Assembly (NCBI RefSeq): GCF_036323735.1
Contig: NC_086032.1
Location: 52,974,599 to 53,038,598 of the forward strand
From: Rattus norvegicus
Taxonomy: Eukaryota > Chordata > Mammalia > Rodentia > Muridae
DNA: 64,000 bases
Direction of reading: 5' to 3'
In this document: piece after piece, positions 1 through 11,180 of the stretch
How positions within the stretch are numbered: the stretch's first letter is position 1
How the letters are laid out: the number at the start of each line of letters is the position of its first letter
Made by a program: the position numbers and the translations under genes
Notes under the pieces: model-generated
Seen by the model: only the letters and a program-made list of their open reading frames with translations
Told to the model about the DNA's origin: nothing
Database searches by the model: none

Positions 1-1520
1 ATAGTGATTACCCCGGAAGTCCTTTTATTGTTAAAGATAGTTTTATATATCCCTGTTTTTTTGTTATTCCAGATGAATATGCAAATTTTTCTGTCTAACT
101 CTCTGTAGAATTGGATTGGAATTTTCATGGGGATTGTACTGAATCTGTAGATCACTTTTAGTAAAATGGCCATTTTCACTATATTAATCCTGCCAATCCA
201 TGAGCACAGGAGATCTTTCCACCTTCTGAGATCTTCTTCAATTTCTTTCTTCAGAGTCTTGAAATTCTTATCATACAGATCTTTCACTTGCTTGGTTAAA
301 GTCACACTGAGGTATTTTGTATTATTGGGATCTAGTATGCAGGGTGTTGTTTCCCTAATTTCTTTCTCGGCTAGATTCTCTTATGTTTAGAGGAAGACTT
401 CTGGTTTATTTGAGTTAATTTTATACCAAGCCACTTTGCTGAAGGTGTTTACCAGGTTTAGTAGTTCTCTGGTGGAACTTTTGTGATCACTTAAATATTC
501 TATCATATCATCTGCTAATAGTGATATTTTGGCTTCTTCTTTTCATTCTGTATCCCTTTGATCTCCTTTCGTTGTCTGATTGCTCTGGTTAGTACTTCGA
601 GAACTATATTGAATAAGTAGGGAGAGAGTGAGCAGCCCTGTCTAGTCACTGATTTTAGTGGGATTGCTTCAAGTTTCTCTCGATTTAGTTTAATATTAGC
701 TACTGGTTTGCTGTATATGGCTTTTACTATGTTTAGGTATGGGCCTTGAATTCCTATTCTTTCCAGGACTTTTATCATGAAGGGGTGTTGAATTTTGTCA
801 AATGCTTTCTCAGCATCCAATGAAATGATCATGTGTTTTTTTTTATCTTTCAGTTTGTTTATATTGTGGATTACGTTGATGGTTTTCTGTATATTAAACT
901 ATCCCAGCATAGCTGGGATGAAGCCTACTTGATCATGATGAATGATTGTTTTGATATTCTCATGTGGCCCATACATATAGAGCCACCAAACTAGACAAGA
1001 TGGATGAAGCAAAGATGTGCAGGCCAACAGGAACCGAATATAGATCTTTCCTGAGAGACACAGCCAGTATATGGCAAATACATAGGCGAATGCTAGCAGC
1101 AAACAATCAACTGAGAACGGAACCCCCGTTGAAGGAATCAGAGAAAGGACTGAAAGAGCCTGAAGGGGCTTGAGACCCCATATGAACAACAATGCCAACC
1201 AACCAGAGCTTCCAGTGACTAAGCCACTACCCAAAATTATACTTGGACTGACCCTGGGCTCCAACTCTATAGGTAGCAATGAATAGCCTAGTAAGGGCAC
1301 CAATGGAAGGGGTGGCCCGTGACCCTGCCAAGACTTAACCCCCAGTGAATGGGATTGTTGGGGGGAGGGTTTTATGGGTGGAGGATGGGGAGGGAAACAC
1401 CCATATAAAACGGGAGGGCAAGCGTTAGGGGAATGCTGGCCTGGAAACTGGGAAAGGTAATAACAATTGAAATGTAAATAAGAAATACACAATTTAATAA
1501 AGATGCAGAGAAAAAAAGAA
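1..1520 (+). mobile_element. L1 (LINE-1) with inverted 5' segment, left end outside window
   Basis: Positions 1 to about 957 are L1 ORF2 in antisense. Read on the minus strand they encode reverse-transcriptase blocks such as MIISLDAEKAFDKIQHPFMI (about 515-832, broken by stops). At about 958 the sequence switches abruptly to an L1 3' UTR in the plus orientation (ccaaactagacaagatgg block, then G/A-rich UTR). It ends in aataaagatgcagag and a short A-rich tail near 1510. An antisense ORF2 block joined to a sense 3' UTR is the arrangement left by twin priming. The outer end of the inverted block and the target duplication lie outside the window, so a single insertion event is inferred, not shown. 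Confidence 0.85.
515..832 (-). pseudogene. L1 ORF2 reverse-transcriptase fragment
   Basis: An open stretch of 105 codons belonging to the L1 ORF2 RT domain, recognised by the SLDAEKAFDKIQHPF and GCSLSPYLFNIVLEVL blocks (the latter is normally GCPLSPYLFN). It terminates just before the catalytic FADD motif through a stop/frameshift. It is a dead fragment in the inverted part of the L1 at the left edge of the window. Confidence 0.85.
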
Positions 1521-2559
1521 GGAGCCAGAAGATAAAAACAAGCTTAATTTGAGGACAAGGAGAACAACTCATTTTAAAGCTCAGAGAAGCATTGAGTCAA
1601 TAACCCCAAAGAGGCCTTTGAGCTAGAACAGCTAGGTTGAACCAGCCAGCCAGTATTCAGAGAGAATTAGAAAGGCTGAGCTCTTTCTGAAACAGCATTT
1701 ACATCAGGCCAATAAAAGTTACTGTTACATTTTATTGTTAAGCTCAGGAATAATTGCAGAAGAATGAATGGAAAAAAATTTAAGATCCGAGTAAAAGTGA
1801 TTTTGCTGAGAAATTTTGTCTCCTTGCAATGTCTGAGTCTTCATCTACAGAGTCTCAAGTACATTACTGCCTATCCATGAACTGAAAGAGAACAGCTACA
1901 GCAGACATCCACATAGAATTTTATGCTCTCTTCATTACTGATGCCATCATATACCATTTGTTCCCCATTCCCAAGAGTATTTCCTCCTGCTTTCCTCACT
2001 GCCTGATACCTATCTTTCTTGTGAAATTCTTCTCCTTTTTCATTATTGTACTTAATATATTTTTTCAATATTTTGCTCAAATGAGTTTCTGTAAACATAT
2101 TGCCCTATGGCCACATTGACAGATTCTGAAATCTTATCAAAAGCCATATACCAAAATGTGTATATGCAGCACTAATATGACAAAATAAGTTTCAACTAAA
2201 TCAAGACACAAAGTTTTACAAGTGTGGCAGAAGGCTAGATGTTAAAGGCCATTAAGGATAGTGTGAATATGACATATTGCAATGAATGAAATTATCAAAT
2301 ATTTATAAAATATTTTAAAACATTTAAGTACAACTATCTTTCACTGATCTTTTCTAAAATGTGAACAAAATTTCCTTTATAGCGAATCACATTTTAAAAG
2401 TTAATAAATTCATCATGATTTTAAAATTTTTAGTTGGTTGTTAAGATTTCATACAAGTATAAAATGTATTTATATCATATCTACCCCAAACACTACCTCT
2501 ACTTTTTCCCTAGAACATTCTTCTCCCAGAATGCCCTGATGATCTTCATATTTTGTTTA
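1521..2559. other. Unique AT-rich DNA, nothing recognised
   Basis: No repeat family, conserved coding pattern or RNA gene was recognised. Short open frames (for example 1871-2098) have random-looking composition. Confidence 0.6.
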
Positions 2560-2565
2560 GGAAAG

Positions 2566-3076
2566 TGACCCGTCCAGCAGGTCCAGTTATTCAGGGTTCT
2601 GAAGAGGCACTACTTGAGGGTCAAAGGCGGGGAGAAAAGAAGGAGACCAAGCAAGGTTCTGTTGTCAAGGTCTCATTTATTGAGTGGAATGTACAGCATT
2701 TAAAGCTCTGAGGCAGGAATTGAAGCTTTGGGTGGGGGAGTATTGGGAAGTGCCCAGGGATATAAGGTGAATCGATAAACTGCAATATATCCTCCTTAAA
2801 CAAAGAGGCAATAATCTTCCAGGGACGTGTTCTTTGAAAAGGTCGAGCCCTTCTCAGGAATCTGCTCAGGGCAGGGCACTAGCTCTGCTCAGTCTGAAAC
2901 ATCCTGTGATTGATCCCTGAATCTTCCTGGGAAATGCTTTTGTCCAACAATCTCATAATCTTACAGCATCCATCTTAGGGGTGAGCATCTGTGGCCATAC
3001 AGCCCAGAGTCAAGTAGCCACCTTGAGCTATACAGTCACAAAGCAGCCAGGCCCAAATCCAATATGGCTCCCTACA
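2566..3076 (-). mobile_element. ERVK / IAP-type solo LTR
   Basis: A 511-bp element that on the minus strand starts with TG (tgtagggagccat) and ends with CA (ggacgggtca). It contains AATAAA at 2676-2681 on the minus strand, followed by a GA-dinucleotide-rich region typical of R/U5. It is flanked by 6-bp near-identical direct repeats, ggaaag at 2560-2565 and gaaaag at 3077-3082. A 6-bp duplication, the gggagcc start and the LTR size fit a class II (ERVK, IAP-like) rodent LTR. No internal retroviral sequence is next to it, so it is a solo LTR left by LTR-LTR recombination. The exact family was not determined. Confidence 0.75.
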
Positions 3077-3082
3077 GAAAAG

Positions 3083-4789
3083 TAGTAGTTTAAATTCATG
3101 CAGTTGTATATTTTGTTCCCTTAAAACATTATAGCTAATAAAACATATCTAACAAATTGTGAACTTCTATTTTATTGAGCATAGTACAATTTTAAGAAAC
3201 AGGAAAGTTAAAATTAAGAATGAATTTGAAATTTATTTTATCTGAAAACATTTTCTTTAGTGGTACCCCAATTTGCCATGGCAATTGATTGAGTAAAGTA
3301 CAACCCTCAAATTAAAAGGTTTCAAATGTTTTTTTTTATAGATTTAGCAAATTAAAACCTTCATGGGTACACAATCAATGTTTTGTTTGCCAAATTTATA
3401 CAAATGATTTTTATTCGCTCCTATAAAGCTCACATTAAAGGTTCAAATCTATTCTGAAGACTGCTATGTTTTCAAATAAACTTTTCTTGAAAATACTACT
3501 GTGTTTGTAGATCTCTGTGGGAGTATAGCTTCACATCTTCTCCAATTCTATGATCTCTTAGTGATACAGATTGTATTATAACTGTTCCTACAGCTCAAGA
3601 GGACTCTCATGGCTTTGGAGTTATTATTTCTCTCCATTGTTGCTGTTTTTTCCTTGCCAGGCACTGACTGATTCCAAATCAACCCTCCCTTCTGGGAGTT
3701 TGCACATTCTAACAATTGAACAGCTGTCTTAGGTAGTGGTGTTTCTATAACTCTCAGCAGGCACTCACACTATTAATACCATTTTACATGTCTAATAGGA
3801 ATATTCTTAAACACCACAAATCCTAATTGTTCGAGCAGCAGTGGGCCTTAATTCATAACAACTATTTCTGAAAACAAAGACCTTTGCTACTTGGCACAGA
3901 ACTCCTATGAGCGGCCCTCCCCTTTTATCTGAGGGTGAACATCATCTATGGAAAGACTGCTGCCTGGGAGGTGATAATTACCCTTCTGAGCATCCTGGGA
4001 ACTCCCTGGTGCTACATGACGATGCAGTCAGCAAACTCATATTTGCTCATCTCTCCTTGCCTCCTCATGTTCACATGTTCCCAAATTATCTAATCATCAC
4101 TTTATTTTGGAGGAAAGGTCAAAAGTGTATGACTCATGCTTATATTCTTAAATTTTTCCCTTTGAAAGGAAGATATCCCACTGACATTATGTACATGCAT
4201 TTATTGAGCAACATTTTTTGTTCTGAAATAAAAAGCAATCCTATTTATCTAAATACTCAAATATTTATCCTTTTCTTAAGTTCTAAAGAAAAAGCAGACT
4301 ATTGTAATGTTCTTACAATTGATGAAAAAGAAACCACGAATTTGAAGGACAGTGTTAAGTAAACTATAGAAGGATTTCCAGGAAACAGAGGAAAGAATAA
4401 ATGTTGAAATGAAAATAAAGTATAAAATATTAAAAATTTATGCTTAATGGTTTTTACTAAATATGGCATTTAAACTTTACATAGTTATGTGAAACAAGTT
4501 TGTATTGTAGCACCAAATACACACTTCTATTTGGCAGTAGTAACAATGGATGTTCAAATTTCATTTTTCAAGTAAATTGGAACAGATTTTAAATATAGAA
4601 TCATCACATGTTCCATATATGAGAATATAGAAATATGCTATATGCTTATATTTAGTGAATACTTGAATAGATAAAAATATATGAATTAAGAGCATTATGC
4701 TACCATGATGCTGTCTATTAAATTTTTAAAAAGGTTGGGTGAATAGTTCTAGAGCAAAATTTTGTGAAAAAACCATGTATCAAAGCAGT
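3083..4789. other. Unique AT-rich DNA, nothing recognised
   Basis: The longest open frame here (3907-4362, 151 codons) resembles no family I know. It lacks low-complexity bias but also lacks any motif, and the surroundings show no splice or promoter pattern I can defend. Ancient repeats may be present below my recognition. Confidence 0.5.
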
Positions 4790-5455
4790 ATGATTTGTTG
4801 TTATATGTGGGAACATCTTTTGGCCATGTGTCTAGTAGTGGTATAGCTGGGATTTCAGGTAGAACTATTTCCCATTTTCTGAGGAAGTGCCAGATTGATT
4901 TCTGAAGTGGTTTTACTAGCTTGCAGTCCTAACAGTAATGGAGGGGCATTCCTTTTTCTACACATCCTCACCAGCATCTGACTTTTTTATCTTTGTCATT
5001 CTAATTAGTGTGAGGTAGAATATCATGGTCATTTTGACTTGCTTTTCCCTGATAAATAAGGATATTGAACATTTCTTTAAGTGCTTCTCAGACATTTGAG
5101 ATTCCTCAGTTGAGAATTCTTTGTTTAGCTTTTTACCCCATTTTTGAATAGGGTTATTTGATTCTCTGAAGTCAACTTCTTGAGTTCTTTGTACATTTGG
5201 ATATTAGCACTTTATTGGATGTAAGGTTGGTAGAGATCTTTTCCCAATCTGTGAGTTGCCGTTTTGTCCTGTTGACAATGTCCTTTGCCTTACAGAATCT
5301 TTTCAATTTTATGAGGTCCCATTTGTCAATTGTTTATCTTACAACATGAGCCATGGGTGTTCTGTTTGGAAAATTATCCCCTGTGCTGATATGATCTCTA
5401 AGCTTATTGTGTATAGACAGTCATTGCAATGTAGTCCACAACTTAGGTCAGAAGA
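4790..5455 (-). mobile_element. Old L1 ORF2 3'-part fragment
   Basis: On the minus strand this matches the C-terminal quarter of L1 ORF2. The region around 4815-5000 is the complement of the block that reads, in younger copies, 'gggtatatgcccaagag...' through 'accaacaatggaggag', and 5210-5300 matches the 'ttttcccaatctgt...gtcctttgcctta' block. It carries many substitutions and small indels, more than the full-length copies further right. No tail or target duplication was found. Confidence 0.75.
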
Positions 5456-7034
5456 AGGCAGAAGGAACTGATTCCTCTTTTTATCATTTAAATTTTTTGT
5501 CTGGTTTTTAAATAATAGTATATTTTATCACTTCTTCCTTTGTTTCTTTCTCTAAATTTTCCTATACACCCTTCCAACCCCCCTTAAAATTTAAAGCCTC
5601 TTTTCTAGCAAACTGTAGTTGCATGCATATATGTTTATACATATATATTCCTAAATATAACATCCCCAGTCTATACGATGTTACTTGTATTTATATTTTC
5701 AGGCATGACCGTTAGAATGTATTCTAGCTACCACTACTCCATGTCTACTGATTGAAGTAATAGTGGATAAAAGTTTACAATGACACTACTTACTTGAAAA
5801 TTGCATAAATGTAGATAGAACACACTAGCACATACACACACAAGACATGTGGAAATGAACCTATAAAAATACACAGTGAAAGCTTTCATTATTCAAATGC
5901 TTCTTTTGTCTTTTTATCCTCTTATCCTTCATCATATATAGATAGGAGAAAATAGAGAATTAAAGAGAAAACAGCAGGAAAAACAAATGTTTACTTTTGT
6001 GCTTTTAATTTTTTTCACAGCAATATTTAAGATTATAATAAATACTCTAATTAGATCTTTAACTTCTGCAAAGGTCCATGTGATAAGACCTCAGTGTAGT
6101 GGCTGGAACTGTAGGATACAAATTCTAGTAGGAGGTCCTCATGTTAATAGGCTTGTGCTCTTGGAGGGAATACTGTTATACTATTTAGACCCTTACCTTA
6201 CTTTTTCCTCCCTAGACTAGAGGAATACATTTTCACTCAGGCACATGCTCCCACTATGATGAGCTTATTTGCTCATCATGAGAGCATAGGCCTTTAAGGA
6301 AGGACACATTGTCTTTGAATAAGACACTCTAAATCTGTAAAACCACAATTAACCATTATTCTTCATATTGTCCCAGTGTCTAATTTAGTAGTAGAAGGTT
6401 GATGACAATAATAAGACAAAACAGAAGACTTAGATCACTTCATGCTACAATTAGTTCTGTGTCTAGAAGGAGAATAGACTAGAATATTTTGGAAACAAAA
6501 TTTTCCTTTGAATGTTGGACCATGAGATTTCTCTTTATAGGATTTCTTTTTGATGAACATTTACTTTGGCATACAGTTCAGTTCTAAAGGTCAATTCTGC
6601 TTTTTTGTTATTCTCATCCACAAGAGCTATTGCTGAAATCTAATCATGTTTTATACTTTGTCAGTCTGCAGGTATTTTAAGGTAGCTACTTCCCATCACA
6701 AAAAGTCAAGAAAAAGTTCTAACCATTTTGAAACCTGACTGTACTAACTTATAAATGTGCGACATCCCTAGACTAGATATTCTAATAATAAGATATAAGT
6801 GAAAAATTAAGAATATGTTGTTACAAAATTTAGTCAGTTTAAATACTTTTACAGGAAGATGGCACTATATGCAATTTCCATTTACCTTTTCAATATAATA
6901 TCAATATTATCAATATTTTTCACATATATAAAATTGTAGAACAAAATATTAGCATTACTTACCAATTTATTCACTAACTAAAATGCCATAAATATATTCC
7001 TCTATACCTCCAATCTGATACTCCTTAATTGCAA
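5456..7034. other. Unique AT-rich DNA, nothing recognised
   Basis: No repeat or coding signal was recognised. The open frames (5987-6220 and others) are short and unsupported. Confidence 0.6.
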
Positions 7035-8125
7035 TCCGGTCTGAGCAAAGCAGGCTATTGGGCCAGTGACAGCCTGGAATTAAGATGTTTTTGGTACCCT
7101 GGTAGCTCTGCGGCTGTCATCCTACCACAAAATGAATATATTGAATTGCATCACAAATGATATGGATATTGTTTGGACTACCATGAGAAAAATAGAAGGA
7201 AAGAAGGTTGGGAGGCCCATGAACAATCAAAGAAGGAAAAAAAATGGCCTGAGGACTAAGCTCTACCATAAACAGTGCCATGTCTAGAAAATACAAATGA
7301 AAATGACCATGAAGATGCATGAAAGGGAAACACCAAGCAGAAGGATGACAAGAAGACTCTACAGGGAGGAGTCCCTTCCTATCTGCTAGACAGAGAGGGA
7401 CAGTGGAGAACTAAGGTACATTTCAACATGACTAAGCAGAAATGCAAAGAAAAGGCAGGAAAATGGGACTCCCTCTACTCAAAGTTTGTGCCCAAGGAGA
7501 AACAAAAGTATTGAAAGTTATTTGATCAGGAAAACAAAAAAAGAAGGCATGAAAGAGAATGGTTACAAAAGTCTGCTTTGTTGGTGATGGATTTATAAGA
7601 AAACCACCTAAATATGACAGGTTCATTACAACAATGGGTCTAAGTTCCAAAAATGCCCCTGCCATACACCCTGAGCTGAAAGCACCTTTTGTTTGCCTAT
7701 ACTTGGTGTGAAAAAGAATCCATCATCCCCATTATACACAACCCTAGGTGTGATCTCCAAAGGTATAGTCATTGAAGTGAATGTGATCGAGCTGGGTCTT
7801 GTGACACAAGGAGGCAAAGTTACATGGGGAAAGTACAAGTATGCTCAAGTTGCCAACAGTCCTGAAAACAATGGGTATTTAAATGCAGTCTTTCTGGTTT
7901 GACAGTGACTTCATACAAGTTATTCCACTCACTATGGAAGACAACATACACACTCTCAGGAAAACACCATCACTGAGATTTTTCTGAAATACCAAACAGG
8001 CTTAACCCATGTGCAGTCATCAAGAAGTATTTATAAAATTGTAAAGGAAAATAAAACACTGCACTATTAAAATCCAAACAACCAAACAAACACCAAACAA
8101 ACACACAAACTCCAAAAAACCCAAT
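7035..8125 (+). pseudogene. Nsa2-ps: Processed pseudogene of NSA2 (ribosome biogenesis factor)
   Basis: NSA2 (TINP1) is a nucleolar protein needed for 60S ribosomal subunit maturation. The region 7122-7902 is an intronless copy of its reading frame. The start codon reads CTA instead of ATG (7122-7124), followed by codons for PQNEYIELH. An early stop TGA at 7158-7160 replaces an arginine codon, a CpG-decay type change. Several frameshifts follow through the basic middle part. The last 69 codons (7693-7902, starting MPILGVKKNPSSPLYTTLG) are open and well conserved to the natural stop. A 6-bp in-frame repeat (aagtac/aagtat, 7831-7842) adds two residues. AATAAA at 8050-8055 followed by an A-rich tail (8068-8125) and the lack of introns show L1-mediated retrocopying. 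The 5' boundary is approximate. Confidence 0.9.
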
Positions 8126-9150
8126 AGTAATGTGTTCCAGTTTTTTCCATCATAGGTGTTTTCTTGGCCAGAAGATAAAGTATCCCTTACATTTCAAGAA
8201 TTCCTAATCAACTTTTAGTCCAGATAGCCAACTATATTAATAAAGTAAAAAAAGAGCTTTGAATTTATCCTGTATAATAAAAGCATGCTAACAGTAGAGG
8301 TGAGAAATGGAAGGACAATCTTTGTGAGATGTTGGAACTGAGGTGACTTAACTGATATACATATTACTTTGTATTCACTTTGAGTTTTTGAAATTTATAA
8401 TGTTACATGTGCCACAGTCACATTCAAATTTCCTCAAGTCAAGAATATCATAACATCTTCTTATGCTGCAAAAGAGAAAAATATTTCAAACTAAAATACA
8501 ATTCCCTTAGACTAATGTACCACAAATTATAGTTATTTTAAAATTATGGGATTACATATATTATAGTCAATAAAACACTGAAGATAACATTTCTTTTCAT
8601 GTATATTTCTTTAATTCAGGGAGCTTACATATATGTTATTTTTTTAGTAGGAATATTTTTCTCCTCTCTATAGCTAGAAATGTCTGCATTTTAAACATCA
8701 TAGAAAATTTAAATGTATTTTCTTCTAGCTGTGAATGTTAAAAAGATTTTGACACACTTGAGTCATTCTCCTGTTGGAACTATACACATTTTATGTACTA
8801 ATCTCAGAGTTACAAGCAGCAGAGACTTTGAATTTTTTCAAGTGTGGCATGAAGCACATTTTTATGTCTATTTTTAAGTCAGTAAGCATCTCAGAACATC
8901 TATCATCTACCAGAATCATGGCAAAGCCATTTGCAATCTAAGAATATTCTTAGAAAAAGTATAGTTTTCAATATGCTAAGACATTTTATGAAGATCAATA
9001 CATAGAATGATGGATACATTGGTAAAGCATTGTAAGTGTCCATGGTTAACTGAAGAATGACACCTCAGACTCAAATAGTATGTAAACACAAAGAGTGTTC
9101 TATTCTGCAGAATTCCAGCATGCTGGGGTTTCCACAATAAAGAAATGTAT
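8126..9150. other. Unique AT-rich DNA, nothing recognised
   Basis: No repeat family, gene or RNA signal was recognised between the NSA2 pseudogene tail and the GA repeat. Confidence 0.6.
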
Positions 9151-9152
9151 CC

Positions 9153-9156
<4 letters not shown>

Positions 9157-9208
<52 letters not shown>
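9157..9208 (+). repeat. (GA)26 microsatellite
   Basis: Uninterrupted GA dinucleotides over 52 bp, preceded by ccaatt. With the CT run at 9335-9377, which is followed by aattgg, it forms an inverted repeat with a 126-bp spacer. Confidence 0.97.
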
Positions 9209-9210
<2 letters not shown>

Positions 9211-9331
9211 ACAATGTGAGCTCACAGGCACAATTTAAATCACGTTGGAATTCCAAAGCTGGATCCTGTTTTTTTTTCCCCCTATTAGTAATTGATTTGG
9301 CTGGGTGTAGTTGAACTTGCCAAGTTCCTAG

Positions 9332-9334
<3 letters not shown>

Positions 9335-9377
<43 letters not shown>
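9335..9377 (+). repeat. (CT)21 microsatellite
   Basis: Uninterrupted CT run of 43 bp abutting the 3' end of a minus-strand L1 fragment. It is complementary to the GA run at 9157-9208. Confidence 0.97.
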
Positions 9378-9381
<4 letters not shown>

Positions 9382-9712
9382 GGATATATTTCTTTATTTA
9401 CATTTCAAATGTTATTCCCTTTCCTGGTGGTTTCCCAGACATAAGTCCCCTATCCCCTTCCCATCCCCTTTTCTATAAGGGTGTTTCCCTCCCCATCCAC
9501 TCCCCTTACAGCAACCTCCCCCTGACACTCCCTTGCACTGCAGATCCAACCTTGGCAGGATCAAGGGCTTCTCCTTCCTCTGGTGCCAAACAAGGCCATC
9601 ATCTGCCACATATGCAGCTAGAGCCATGGGTCAGTCCTTGTATAGGTCTTTGGTTACTGGTTTAGTTCCTGGAAACTCTGGTTGGTTGGCATTGTTGTTT
9701 TTTTAATTACCA
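9378..9712 (-). mobile_element. 5'-truncated L1 3' UTR fragment
   Basis: On the minus strand this is an L1 3' UTR ending in the usual 'gaaatgtaaataaag' block. In the usual place of the poly-A tail there is a GA-type repeat (the CT run on the plus strand). It breaks off near 9712, just before the provirus LTR at 9721. Confidence 0.85.
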
Positions 9713-10008
9713 ATTTAAAGTGTAAGACCCCCAGAGCAAGAAGACCCTCACTCAAGTCTCAGGATGACATGACCAACCCCCCCCCCCCAAGAACTCATGA
9801 GAGACCAATCTTGATGCAATCAACAAGAGGTTTATTGATAGGGACAACAGAAACCAGTGCACTGGGGTCGACTCATATCCCATGGAGGGATAGAGGTGTT
9901 TGACCTCAAATAGTTGGAAGAAGGGGTATTTAAAGGAAAAACCATACCGAATCACAAGGAAGAACATCCTGTTTCTCATGATTGTTCTTTAAGATTTTAA
10001 CCAAACTT

Positions 10009-10102
10009 TTTTTTTTTGGTTCTTTTTTTCGGAGCTGGGGACAGAACCCAGGGCTTTGTGCTTCCTAGGCAAGCGCTCTACCACTGAGCTAAATCCCCAA
10101 CC
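10009..10102 (-). mobile_element. ID SINE (BC1-like, tRNA-Ala derived)
   Basis: The minus strand reads ggggttggggatttagctca..., the rat ID consensus with RNA polymerase III A and B boxes, ending in an A-rich tail (the T-rich run at 10009-10029 on the plus strand). Short direct repeats ccaaactt at 10001-10008 and 10103-10110 fit an L1-type target duplication. It is inserted in the 3' LTR of the provirus, so it postdates that element. Confidence 0.93.
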
Positions 10103-10127
10103 CCAAACTTCATGTTTAACCAGTTCC

Positions 10128-10175
10128 TGCTACTATGGTCAGCTGCTACTATGGTCAGCTGCTATTATGGTTAGC
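10128..10175 (+). repeat. 16-bp tandem repeat (3 units) in LTR U3
   Basis: Units tgctactatggtcagc at 10128-10143 and 10144-10159 are identical. The third at 10160-10175 differs at two positions. Short tandem direct repeats in U3 are where retroviral enhancers usually sit; enhancer function here is inference. Confidence 0.9.
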
Positions 10176-10379
10176 TAGTTTCTGGAACAAAGTAGCTAAA
10201 CCAGCTGGTGAAATTCTTCTTTCTGTGATCAACTAGTTTCTGGAACAGGCAGTTCCAGAGACTGCTTTTGGCTTCAACTTTTGTCTAGGGGGAAATTTTG
10301 AACTTTTTCCTTTCATTCTCACTTCTTTTAATGGCTAGTTCTAATCATAGGACTATGCTTCAGTATCTTCATAATATTG

Positions 10380-11180
10380 ATTTTCTTATCCTTTTAAAGC
10401 ATGATATTGTTGGCAGAACATCAAAATCTGAACAGTACTCACTCTTTCTCTAGCAAATATTACTAACTTATTAAGGACACATGGCAAGGAACAAGGGTAA
10501 AATTAAGAGAGACACAATTAATGAGGATATTAAAGTAGTCAATCAGGGAGATCTATTGAACCATCCTTCCTTGTCGTTCTTCTCTGTCTCTTAAAAACAG
10601 CATTTCTCTCTTAAGGCAGCACATAGCCCTTCATCTTTGAGGAAGAGTAAATCTAGCCCCGTCATGTTTTGTAAGACCATCTCCAAGAGGGAGGTCAGGG
10701 ATTCGTGTAGCTTAGATATTTATCTGCTATTGGTAAGACACTTGCGGTTTAGACACAACTTAAGAAGATCAGTAGTCCTTTCTAATTTAGCGCCTAAAAT
10801 GAGCCCTAAGATAATTCCTTTATGTCTTACTAAGTCTTTAGCATCAGGATTCCAATCTGGGTACTATCTGAACCTACACACAAAAGTCATAACTGCCTTT
10901 AGAACTTCTAAACTATAGAGGTTGTGATCCCTGAGGCACAGCCGCAAGAAGTGCTAGGAGTACTAACACATGCAATGCCTTTATATCATTTGCAATAGAA
11001 ATCAAGCCTACCCCCACAACTGTCATTGGGGGACCTATATTGATGGAACCCAGGGCAAACATGAAATTCTTGCTTTCAAAACACACTCCTCAAATGAGCA
11101 TTACAGCTCACGTCTCTGATGTATCCACTTATCTGATATGCAGGTCCAGGGAGTTTTTTCTCAGCTCCTAGCCCCAACAG
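10380..11180 (-). pseudogene. Provirus env remnant (transmembrane subunit)
   Basis: Minus-strand translation of about 10470-10760 shows the gammaretroviral TM ectodomain pattern. It includes a CX6CC cysteine motif (about 10592-10623), followed at once by a stop codon, and downstream a membrane-proximal tryptophan/phenylalanine segment and a hydrophobic stretch, also interrupted by a stop. The stretch 10920-11180 probably represents upstream env sequence. The surface subunit is almost entirely absent, because integrase ends only a few hundred bases away once the inserted LTR is discounted. The remnant cannot encode an envelope protein. Confidence 0.75.

Larger units (their letters stand above)
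9721..10315 (-). mobile_element. 3' LTR of the decayed provirus, split by an ID element
   Basis: On the minus strand the LTR starts TGAAAGG at 10315 and ends ...TTACA at 9721. An AATAAA-type signal lies near 9833 (complement of tttatt). The U3 holds three 16-bp tandem units at 10128-10175. An ID SINE interrupts it at 10009-10102. The block gaccctcactcaagtct (near 9742) is shared with the right LTR copy at about 15488, which establishes the pair. Upstream on the minus strand (10316-10345) is a purine-rich stretch in the position of the polypurine tract. Confidence 0.8.

Noticed and set aside
3907..4362. 151-codon open frame in unique DNA
   Set aside because: No recognisable domain, no plausible promoter or splice context; a frame of this size is expected by chance in 64 kb on six frames.
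7117..7838. Minus-strand open frames across the NSA2 pseudogene
   Set aside because: The plus strand carries clear NSA2 homology; these are shadows.
9071..9379. Frames encoding RE or SL dipeptide repeats
   Set aside because: They are translations of the GA/CT microsatellites only.
10637..10918. 93-codon plus-strand open frame
   Set aside because: It is antisense to the env TM remnant, whose minus-strand reading is the meaningful one.
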